Positions 46,255 to 55,850 of a stretch of DNA of 64,000 nucleotides are shown piece after piece; position 1 is the first letter of the stretch, and the number at the start of each line of letters is the position of its first letter. The position numbers and the translations under genes are program-made. This DNA comes from Larix kaempferi (taxonomy: Eukaryota > Streptophyta > Pinopsida > Pinales > Pinaceae): the NCBI GenBank assembly GCA_027924585.1, contig BSBM01000050.1:1116001-1180000 (forward strand). The letters are read 5' to 3'. The notes beneath the pieces were generated by a model. It searched no databases. It had not been told where the DNA came from and worked only from the letters and a program-made list of their open reading frames with translations.

Positions 46255-48105
46255 GATCTATTTTATGTATGTGATGTATCGATTGTGATGTATAAGATGA
46301 TGATGTTTACATGCATGTTTGATGTTCATTGTGTAGTTGTAGGTACTTGCACATTATATGTTATGATGAAAAACATACGTATATACATGCTTTGTTTTGT
46401 GGATGCAGGGTCAAACAGATGGTTGATGTATCAAATGCTATTCCAACACCTCGTTTGCTACTTGGTCAATGAATGCATTGGTTTTCCTAGGTACATGCGT
46501 GAATGTGATGGTTTCAAACTGTCGTACTAGGAGGCACACTCGCAAAAATTTATGAAATAGGAGAGGGTTAAGGACACATAATACATTATTAAGCTGAGAG
46601 ACAACTAATTGGGAATCTAGGTGTATGTGTATATGGTGTATGCCAAGGTGGATGACATGACTTAAAAGACCAATGATGACATTTTATTCTACTTGGTTGT
46701 TTGTAAGTTTCCCTAGGAAAACACCTCTTGTGTGGTAGAGAATTTGGGAGGGGGTATAAATGGCCTAAGCAGTCGATTCTAGATTATTTGACCAACGACT
46801 TGTGCCATATGCGAATCCTTCATAGCTATCTGAGCAGGGGATCATCTGCATAAACAAACGATGGTCTTATTCTAAATCAAAGTGATCAAAATTACTAAGA
46901 ATAAAATGCTACATTGCGTGAATGGAAAATGAAGGGTAAAAGACAGTTTCACCCTTCTGGTGGCGAGGACCTTTTAATATTGAAACCTTGAGCTATATCG
47001 AGGTGGTAGTATGCTCGTAAGGATTTAATGGGTATCCAACATATAAAAGGATGCCCCCTAGTGTATTTTAGGCACTAGGCGACAACTTTGGATGAATCAA
47101 GTCTTCATCAGAAGGCGATGAATCTTCACTAGTAAGTAAACCATCCAAGGAATGTGTTATCGATGGTATCTAGTGGAGGGGGAATAACTCCCTCAGTGGG
47201 TAAGCCTTGCGGGATTGTGTTGAGGTATGAGAGTTGGTCTTGGAGCCTCAAGGAGGGCTTCTCATTCAACGTGTAAAATGGGACACTGGAATGAGAAGTG
47301 GGAAGTGCCGCCACACAATTGACATGGGCATGGAACCCTAGCACGAATAGGTGTTTGTGCCGAAGGTGGATTGGAATTATCAAGTATGGTTGTGATTTCC
47401 TCGGTGGGAATCATGTGAGTATGATGCACACAAGATGTGCATCCATCATGTTGTTCTATTGGCGTAACATTCATAGGTGAAGGGTCTTGTGATGTCATAG
47501 GCTCAATGGTGAGTATCGCTGTGAGAGGCAGTGCTAAGATTAGTGCAACAAGTGTTTTTTCCAATGTAGTGATAACATTTATGGAAGCAGTTTCTTGGGC
47601 TTGAGGTGAAGGAATATAAACCAAAGGTTGGGTGATGCGAATGGTCACAAAGGCGTCTCAAAATTGAGGGAGATCAAGATAATGGTGTGTGTAATTCCCA
47701 AACTGAGAACAAATTGAACATGTGTGATTAGTACGCAATGATTTGGACTTAGGTGTTGTATTGTGTGAAGACGACATGCCCTTTGCTATCGTAGTTTGTG
47801 CATGTCTTACACTAAAAGGGGTATTGAGAATAATTATGAGCTCCGGCAAGGTGGGGCAGAGGTTGGTCACATGGCCTTGTTTCCCACATAAGGAACATGG
47901 TGGAGTGACCCTTGTAGCGGGAGTAGTGGTTGTCATTATTGGGGCTTTAAACCATTGTTGGGTTATGCTCCCTGCGTCAGGTTTGGTGACCACCGATGAT
48001 GATTTAGGAGTAGAGTTACTTATGAGGGGGGCTTTCAACTTAGGTTGTATTATGCCTTCATTGGAGGGTTTAGCGACTGCTAGTGGTGGTTTAGCCATAG
48101 GTGTC
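46255..48105. repeat. Tandem unit 2 of a 1.88-kb duplication
   Basis: It starts GATCTATTTTATGTATGTGA and ends in GGTGGTTTAGCCATAGG. It is contiguous with the protease side of the gypsy element, so unit 2 is the one in the original context and unit 1 is the added copy. Confidence 0.85.
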
Positions 48106-48203
48106 AAAGGCTCGACGTAGGGTACAAATGGTGTAACTGACATAGATGGTGTAGCGACCAATATAGGGATAAAATCATAATGGGCTATAGGTTTCGAAGC
48201 CAT
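47129..48203 (-). pseudogene. Zinc-knuckle module, copy in tandem unit 2, after the protease
   Basis: A 181-residue frame (47658-48203) has CSLCGKQGHVTNLC (intact) and CSICSQFGNYTHHY (His and last Cys altered). A second frame (47262-47648) has CQLCGGTSHFSFQC (intact). The middle motif plus DLPQF resembles the gag knuckle of the same element at 49546-49590 (SICGEYGHYTHH, LLPDFQ). This suggests the module derives from gag nucleocapsid. Linkers are Thr/Pro-rich. It directly follows the protease segment on the minus strand. Confidence 0.7.
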
Positions 48204-49090
48204 CTATGGGTAGGGTGGCATAAGGTACCACATAGGTATACCCAAAGTGAGCCCAGGTAGAGTCATCTGAACCATAACTAACGTCCCTTGCACTCCTGTG
48301 GAGGTGTACAAGAGTGGTATATGGATCATGGGAGGCACTAATGGACTCAGGGTTTGTTCGATGCCATGAATCATCGGAGGTGTGGATGATGATACCAAGG
48401 GGTTGGTAGGTGCATTTTCAGAAGTGAAAATGGTGCACATAAGGCCATCAGTCGATGTAGGGATTTTAGGCAGAGGAACTAAATATACCCCTAGCAAATT
48501 TGAGTCCTTGTACACTTCTGGGAAAATATCAATGCAAGGGGGTTGATTGGTCCAGATGACGATGGGTATCACGTTGTCCGGATTGGTGATGGTATGGGGG
48601 TCGCAATAATTCAGTTGGTCGAGGGTGACTATCTTCCCCTCAAAGGGAAACATCATGATGCAGAAAACCGACGAGGAAACCACCTTCATAGCATACATGT
48701 AACTACGACCCAACATGATATTATAGTCAAGTTGTGCATTGACTACTTCGATATCGATCATGACCATCCCCCCCCAAACTCGATGGGGGAATTCTAGTAC
48801 AATCCCTTGGTTTTGATGGGCTTCCATCGTATGCACGAAGAGTGATAGATGCACGATAGACGAGGGGACTAACTCAGGTGAACCCAATTCTTTCTAGACA
48901 TTAGAGGGCATGACGCATGTGGATTCACGTTCATTGATGATACATCGATGAATCATAATGTTTTTAACTATAATGGGGAATTGGAATTGATTTACGAGGT
49001 TAGTCGTGGTTCACCTTTGTTAAGATCAAAGGTCATAAGGTGTGAGTCGGAAGGGTCGAAGATGCCAAGTGCATTGAGTAATTCCTTTCG
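48204..49090 (-). pseudogene. Gypsy protease with lost catalytic Asp
   Basis: Minus frames read ALGIFDPSDSHLMTFDLNKG, then IHRCIINERESTCVMPSNVW (active-site region, around 48923-48950) and LDYNIMLGRSYMYAMKVVSS (about 48704-48731) with GKIVTLDQLNYCDPH. Related plant gypsy proteases have IDEGASTCVMS at the active site. Here the Asp codon reads Asn (48933-48935) and Gly-Ala reads Arg-Glu, so the enzyme could not be active. A 227-residue frame (48204-48887) covers the C-terminal part and a linker. Confidence 0.8.
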
Positions 49091-49299
49091 TTGGGTTGGG
49101 TAAGACTCTAGCACCTCTTACGTGGACATGGAAGATGGTGAATGAGCCAAGTCATCCATAATATTTTAATTTTGGGTGGATTTCATATGAGGATTATGGG
49201 GAGTGCAACTAAGCGGTGCATTTGATATCCGTGGATTTGTTCGTCGTTTGGGCATGGTATTTGCAAAGGGCCCCAAGAAGGGGAAGGTACATCCTCCAC

Positions 49300-51118
49300 T
49301 TCTAGGGGATAAGGCCTGACATATCCTTTGGCTCAAGTATGGAGTTTAACATATACCGTGTTAATATAGATATTCTTGAAGGAGCCATCATCGGAGGGGC
49401 GGGACTCTTGTTGTTGAGTAACAAGCCCTTGATTGGAAAAGGGTTGTTGCAAGACAATGGTTTGGGGTTGTGGAGGATTTGGCACCTAAGGGGATTCATG
49501 TTGTCTTTTTCTTAGCTTCCACCAACCGTTGGAAGTCAGGGAGAAGTGGAAAATGGTGAGTGTAGTGACCATACTCTCCACAAATGGAGTAGGAGTAACT
49601 GGTCCTCAGGTTAGAGTTATTCCCTTGCTTGGGGGGGTGATTTACCCTCGTAGGTTGGTTACCTTGGTTCTGGTTTTGTTGGGGAGGGGGGTCTCCCTCT
49701 TGCCCTTGCTGTTGGTTCTGTTTGTTCTTACCTTTCTTCTTCCCGTAATTTTGAGGATTCTAGGGATTTGCGATATTCAACTGCTCAAACTATTGAGCTT
49801 GTTGTACAAAATAAGGTTGAACTAAATTAACCCCCATGTGGGGCATGGGGAAGAACTCAGAGGACATGGAAACATGTAATAAGGGTTATACTCTAGAGGT
49901 GGGATATATGCGGTTTTCGCTCCATATGATGTGGATGTAGGAGCGACTTGCACCATTTACGGTGGAGGTACCTTCGATGCTTGGATCACATTGGGATAAG
50001 TAGGACTGTAAGGTCCATACTGTAACTGACCAAACGAAGGATTTGGTGTAGGAGAAGGGGGTGCTAATACAAGAGGTATGGGTTGGTACTGTGGTGCCAT
50101 GTTAAATGGCATAGGGAGTAGGAGGAGGAATAACCTTTCCTTATTGGTAAATGGACCTGAAAATCCAATCCGTCGAATGTGATGAACCCACAAGTGTGGG
50201 ATCCAATGATTGATGTTGAGAGGAATCGAGTAGGATGGTGTATAGGTAACCGGATTGTGTATAGATAAGATTGAAATGCTAGGCATTTAAGATGGCTTCT
50301 TCCTCAATTTGTGCCATGGAGGTTTCCACATCTTTTGCAATAGTTGGTTGGAGTGACTTGATAAACCAATCTAACAGGAACTAGAGTTGCATTTCGATTT
50401 TAAACAATGTTCGACATCTACGACACTCATGGATGTGGTCCATTATGTGGGTAGAGGTATTTTGTTAAAATTCTATGAGAATATTGAGACCGAGGTCATG
50501 TCGAATGGGAAGATGAAAGTATGTGATAAATGCGGTGGCCAATGTCCCAAAGGTGGCATAGGTCATTCCTGGTAGGTTCACATACCAGTTTGCAGCCATT
50601 CCAGTAAGGGTTTGTTGAAAGAGGCAAAGCCTCACTAAGTCTTCCACTATGCTATTAGAGGAACACCATAATTTGAATGACATGACATGGTTGGTTGGAT
50701 CATCTCCTTGTTTCCCTTCAAACTTAGGAATATTGGAGGGGATTTTATTCGACATAGCTGGCCATGTTTGATCATGTGCTATGGGGTCATTGATCAATTT
50801 AGGGTCTTTCCATTGTGTGTTGTGTGTTGTTTCCTAAAGGGGGATAAATGGGTATATGTGGTGGTGATATCCATCTTTGATGGGAAGACAAGGATGTTGT
50901 ATGTCCTCCTCCCAAAGGATGAGAGGAAGTAAGTGGGTTCCGATGAGGGGTGGAAATAGAGTGTGGCCTCTTCTGTGAGGGGGTGAACCAAAGGGGCTTA
51001 CACTATCTCCAAGGGGAGGAGATGAAGAGATTCCTATTCCATGAGAGGATGAATCAAAAGGATCTATGCTTTCTCCTAGGGGATAAAATGACTCAAACAA
51101 GGATTTCCCTTTCCCCAA
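49300..51118 (-). pseudogene. Gypsy gag (capsid and nucleocapsid)
   Basis: The capsid segment (50465-50797) reads IPKFEGKQGDDPTNHVMSFK, LWCSSNSIVEDLVRLCLFQQ and TLTGMAANWYVNLPGMTYAT, typical of plant retrotransposon gag. A Ser/Pro-rich N-terminal frame (50834-51118) precedes it and a Pro/Gln-rich linker (49957-50286) follows it. Near 49546-49590 a knuckle reads SICGEYGHYTHH with both outer Cys positions changed. Gag forms the particle that packages element RNA. Stops interrupt it, so it is a pseudogene. Confidence 0.8.
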
Positions 51119-52165
51119 CTACCCTATCAATGTGGCCTGGGAGAGGCCCCAACTAGAGTATCTCCCTCGTGAACCATGGGGATAAAGTGGAAAAATACCC
51201 CTTGAGAGAGGGGAAAGGACTTGTAATATGTGGGACTGCCTTAGGGTTTTTTTTTCTTCAATGGTGGAAGCTTAGTGACAAGTGAGGGTGATGATGGAAA
51301 CAAAAACAATTGAACAAATGCAAAAATATGCCAACCACAATAGATGTGAAAATGGTGCTAAGTGAGTGATATGTGCTATGTTAGTTTAGTGCAAGAGTTC
51401 CCACATGTAGGTTCTTTTTAATTACGGGTTAGTGAACTTGTATTTAAAAATAAAATAAATGTAAATTCCCTAAATACCTAACGTCCTTCCTCCCAAATGT
51501 AACTCGGCCTTCCAAAAGCACAATCGATGGTGATAATGGGATCCACACAAAGATTGACTAGTGAAGGCAACAAAGAGTCAGTTATACCGACGATGGGGCT
51601 ATGTCCAAAAAGATATTGGAAACATTTCCCAACAAAAATATCTGACCTCAGGAGCCAATTGCACTCACAATTAATCCTTAGTGATATCCTAAGTTTTGGC
51701 CACTAAGATACCTGCATCAAGTGGGGATAAGTGGTTCAACCTGGGTGGTATAGTGTCGCCTCCACAAAAATTTGAGTGGCTCTTTGGACAGGGAAGTGAA
51801 AATATACCTCGGCTTTGACCTGCTTCGGCACGGTGCACTTCTTATCCGGGTTTTCTTTTAGCACTTGCTGATAGCAAGATTTGATAGTACCCTATAAGTC
51901 AACAATGTTATGTTTCAAAAACTTAATGAAACTAGATTGGTCGACATTAATGGATGCCTATCCCAATCAAACCTACCTAACTAAAATTTTATTTTGTGAC
52001 CTCCCGTGGAATATTTTAGTTGGTTGACAATTACAAGTGTTGATTTTAAAGGGTCTAATTTCACTTAAGGAGTGCAAGGGAGGTATTTCACAATTCCCTT
52101 ATTTTCTGGTTCACCAAGATGTTGGCTCGGTTTTGCAACCAAGCTTAGTGCTATGGGCACCTACT
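51119..52165 (-). other. Leader of the second gypsy element
   Basis: Non-coding between gag and LTR. A phrase GGAGGTATTTCACA with TCTGGTTCACCAAG (about 52080-52125) recurs at 53226-53275, showing that the sequence right of the LTR is a related leader. A possible primer-binding site (minus, GGTGCCCATAGCACTAAGCT) lies at about 52145-52165. Confidence 0.45.
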
Positions 52166-52855
52166 AACTAGTAGTAGCAGTTTCAATAGAAATAAAAACA
52201 ATAAACTAAATAAACAATGCTTTTCATGGATCTAAACAAGAATCTAAGCAAATAATGTAAATATTTCAAAATCAAGAACAAGAAACATAATAAATAATTT
52301 TTTGTATTGAAAAGTGGGGGGCAAGCAAGTGCTTGCGATATTACCTTCAATGGTGAAGGTTGATGTTGAGCAACTCCCAAGATGAGTAGCTCCAAACTCC
52401 AATAGGTCTCTTTCTCCAAGGTTGCTTCAATGGCTAAAAGTGCTCATGGGAGATTTCAGCAGCATAAGGATGAGATAATGGAAGGATGTGAAATGAGGAG
52501 CCCCTACCACCTTTTTATAGGTTTTGGTGGTGAGGAATACCATTTGTGGTTTTGTGGAAACCAATGGTATTGACCAACATGGTTTAGGTTCTTTTCCCTC
52601 CTTTTTCCTTTTTTTGAATAAAAATAATAATTTAATTCCCTTTTTAATATTTTTTGGGAATTTGGACCCTTTTTGAGGGTTTTTTATGATTTTCTTGGAA
52701 AAATAATCTTTTTTAATGGAAAAAGGGGTGTACTAAGGTCTTTTGGTGACCTTTTGTTGGTTTCAGAGGCTCAGATGGTGGAAAAGTGGACAAATGGGTC
52801 ATGTGAGTAAGGGAATGAGCTAGTGAGCACTTTTTAGGTGTTAACACAAGATCAC
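52166..52855 (-). repeat. LTR of the second gypsy element (approximate ends)
   Basis: The minus strand starts TGTTAACACCTAAAAAGTGC at 52855. It has a TATA box TATAAAA (52513-52519) about 340 bases in. The inner end near 52166 is uncertain because the PBS is degraded. The same terminal motif GGTGTTAACA recurs at 54951-54960. Confidence 0.55.
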
Positions 52856-53814
52856 AAGTAATACGAGGTGAAGACCATACTCGGAGTGAAAGATATTTTA
52901 GGTCCCTTATTATGTGCTAGTGATGCAAACAAATGTGAGATAAGCAAATTGATTGTTGCAATTAACTAAAGAGCTTAAACTAAATGCAAATGGAGATTTA
53001 ACTTCAACTCTAAAGATGTTAATGGTGCTTGTTAACAAAATGTTAATGAAATAAATGTGTGCAATGGAGGTATTTCACACTTTGTAAACAAATGTGAGAT
53101 AAGAAAATTGATTGTTGCAATTAACTAAATAGCTTAAACTAAATGCAAAAGGAGATTTAACTTCAACTCTAAAGATGCTAATGGTTCTTGTTAACAAAAT
53201 GCCAATGAAATAAAAGTGTGCAATGGAGGTATTTCACATTTCTCACCCTTTTCTGATTCACCAAGCTCCCAAGAAGTGCAAGGTGAAGAGCATACTTTAG
53301 GAGAGTAGAGTCCGTAGGTACTTTCTTGTGTGCAAAAGTGGATTTACACTACTTTGCCTAAAAACATGGAAAATAACCAAAAACAAAAGATGTCTTGAAT
53401 ACAAGTAACAACAATGAGGCCCATTGAAAGCCTCAAAGTTGGTTACCTAAGTAGATTGCAAGAGAGAAGGACTCTTTACTCCCTAATCTTAGTCTAAATG
53501 GGCTAATTACTAAACAAAAACTAACTATTTAAAGTTAATTTACTTTTGGTTCATTAGTGAGAAGCCATTGGGACTGTAAGATTGTATGCATAATTGATAA
53601 AAAATAAATAAATGGTAGTAGTGTGGAAAACATAAAAAATAGATGCGCAATAGCACGAAAAAAACATTCACTGGCACACAGTAGCACGATTACAACACAA
53701 CAAGGTTGTGCTAATCGAAAGCAAATTACTGTGTGGGCGAGGGTTTGTTAATATGCTTGTGTAGTGCGACTCTCGAAGTGAAATCTACACAGGTAGCTCA
53801 ACCCGAGGCGCCAG
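52856..53814 (-). other. Second leader-like segment with 159-bp tandem duplication
   Basis: It is related to the leader at 51.1-52.2 kb through the GGAGGTATTTCACA phrase. A candidate primer-binding site lies at 53796-53813 (minus, TGGCGCCTCGGGTTGAGC). The TGGCGCC start is a usual form for Ty3 PBSs. No coding region was seen. Confidence 0.4.
52929..53246. repeat. Tandem duplication, 159-bp period, two copies
   Basis: The copies start ACAAATGTGAGATAAGCAAA (52929) and ACAAATGTGAGATAAGAAAA (53088) and remain closely similar to GGTATTTCACA at about 53240. Confidence 0.9.
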
Positions 53815-54960
53815 GATCCACGCAACTATGTAAACAACAATTACGGCTCAAAGGAGGCCGAACTCCGAGAAGTAAGGGTATGGACCTCTTCACCTGCACA
53901 AGACAAGCACCCAAAAATAACTATTTAGCAAACAAAAACCTAGTTAAAGAGAAATTAACAAAAATATAGTGGAGTTGCCATAAATACTATTGAGGGAAAA
54001 ATGACACAAGGGTGAGCAATCTTCCCTCTTTGGTGGTTTAATCCTCTGAGGTTGTCAATAAGGCCCAATATTGTAGTACAAAAAGCAAATGTGAGTGACC
54101 CCAAATTGGTCCTACAAGCCCTTGTTAGTAAAAACAAAACAAAATGAAACAAAAACTTGAAAATAACTTGAAAGGGAGTGAGGAAATGCAAATCACAACA
54201 AGAAGCAAATGCCAGAACTAATTTAGATTTCCCAATGGTCAAGTTGTTACATGTAGTGTCACCTAGGAGGTGTGGGATTCAAGGGAAGCCAATAATATCC
54301 CTTAGGGAGGTCCCTTTTGTCCACACTAAATGCTAAATAACATGATAGAACAATGGGAGAAACACTTGCCCCTTGGAGGAAGGTGGCAAGAGAGCTTGAA
54401 GAATGATAGTAGTTATGGGAAGAGGTGGAAGAATTTCCAACACAACTCCAACAACATAAATTTTCTCTAATTTCTCCTTACTATATGCATGCTCATGGAT
54501 TCCTTTTATAGGCCAAGAGGTGGCCAAGAAACAACTAGATCCAAATTTGGACTCATTAACTCCATGATCTAGCTCCAAAGTACACAAAGGGGGGTCATTC
54601 AATGAACCCAAGTGCATGAGGAGCCAAATTTGAATTCTTGAAGGAAATGGAGCTTTCATGAGCCTTCAATGCACTGCAGTTGTTTTGGCCTTGTCGTTTT
54701 TTATAGTCGCATGGATTTCGAAGAAAAATCTACTCTAGTGTAGCGCATGCACCAAACTGATAATACACACTACAGTGCATTCTATCACTAGAGTAACCAC
54801 ACTACCTTTGTTTTTGAATTTTTTTTGGAATTTTTGGAATCATGCTGCTTTCGGGATCTGATCAGGATGTCTTCGGTGGGATGCATGGTATATGTTGATG
54901 ACACCTTACTGCAAGGTTAGCCAAAATGCTACACATGTGTGGAATTTAGGTGTTAACATA
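53815..54960 (-). repeat. Related gypsy LTR (approximate ends)
   Basis: The minus strand begins TGTTAACACCTAAATTCCAC at 54960, the same terminus as the LTR ending at 52855. A TATA box TATAAAA lies at 54504-54510. The interior is poorly similar to the other LTR, so it is a diverged relative. The inner end is placed by the candidate primer-binding site at 53796-53813. Confidence 0.45.
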
Positions 54961-55010
54961 GACTGCCTATCAAAAGAAGGTATTGAGATGGGAGATCATC
55001 GTTCAATTAA

Positions 55011-55385
55011 AGATGCATTTCAAGGAGAGACTATGGTCTCATCCTCTTCTCATTTCCTTTGGTAAATATTTCTAAACAAAAAGCAGATGTCGTTGGGTGA
55101 TTAGTTGTAGGTTGATTTTTTGTTTTGGTTAAGAAAGTCAATTGGGGAATATGTAGGTAGTATTTTGAGACTGGTAGATCTGACTTATTTGATTCAAAGA
55201 TGCATTTCAAGGAGAGACTATGGTCTCATCCTCTTCTCATTTCCTTTGGTAAATATTTCTAAACAAAAAAGCAGATGTCGTTGGGTGATTAGTTGTAGGT
55301 TGATTTTTTTTTTTGGTTAAGAAAGTCAATTGGGGAATTTTATGTAGGTAGTATTTTGAGACTGGTAGATCTGACTTATTTGAAG
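55011..55385. repeat. Near-identical tandem duplication, 187-bp period
   Basis: AGATGCATTTCAAGGAGAGA starts at 55011 and again at 55198. The copies differ almost only in homopolymer lengths and a short TTTT insertion. They are much more alike than any other repeat in the window. Open frames over it are incidental. Confidence 0.95.
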
Positions 55386-55523
55386 ATGGATTATGGCTAT
55401 CTTATGGGTTTATTTTTTAAAATTAGTGGACAATATGTCTAGAAGGTTGTATGTCGAATTGGTGAGGAAAGTATTTATCTTTTCAGCTGGAAATATAAAT
55501 ATATTTTTTCGAGGAAAAAAAAG

Positions 55524-55525
<2 letters not shown>

Positions 55526-55588
<63 letters not shown>
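55526..55588. repeat. (AT)n microsatellite, probable SINE tail
   Basis: About 31 AT units next to the 3' end of the minus-strand SINE at 55590-55850. Confidence 0.95.
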
Positions 55589-55591
<3 letters not shown>

Positions 55592-55850
55592 TTGACAGAA
55601 ACACCACTTATTTTTGGGTAAGAGTTGATGACTTAGTTCCGCCCATGACCCCCTATCCCACTACTGGAATCTATTTGTATCTATTGGGACAGGGATTTGA
55701 GATTTGGAGTTAATGGATTGTCATTCCTGGGACATGACACTCTGAGGATTCCTAGTTTTAGATGCCAAAGGCACTCTCACTTTGAGAATCGAACCTAGGC
55801 CAATGATGGAAAAATCCAATCAATTTACTGCTTGGCCATAACTCAACCAA
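55526..55850 (-). mobile_element. tRNA-derived SINE with (AT)n tail
   Basis: The minus strand has an A box TATGGCCAAGC (55830-55840) and a B box GGTTCGATTCTC (55784-55795), 35 bases apart, in a Leu/Ser-like tRNA head. A roughly 190-bp non-tRNA body and an AT repeat tail follow. Plant SINEs usually have a Pol III tRNA-like promoter and a simple-repeat or A-rich tail. The head is diverged (the A box lacks the final GG). No target duplication was resolved. Confidence 0.6.

Larger units (their letters stand above)
44360..52855 (-). mobile_element. Second Ty3/gypsy lineage: LTR, gag, protease, extra zinc-knuckle array; no RT seen
   Basis: On the minus strand the order is LTR (about 52855-52166), leader, gag capsid (50797-50390), gag knuckle (about 49590-49546), protease (about 49090-48204) and then CCHC-rich modules (48203-47129 and 46237-45176). 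The last part is in two 1.88-kb tandem units. No RT, RNase H or integrase motif appears before the microsatellite at 44306. The 3' side has been lost or replaced. All frames carry stops. Confidence 0.75.

Noticed and set aside
48543-48797. Plus-strand frame over the gypsy protease
   Set aside because: It is an antisense shadow of the minus-strand protease coding.
55393-55713. 106-residue plus frame
   Set aside because: It is read through the AT tail of the SINE and has no independent support.
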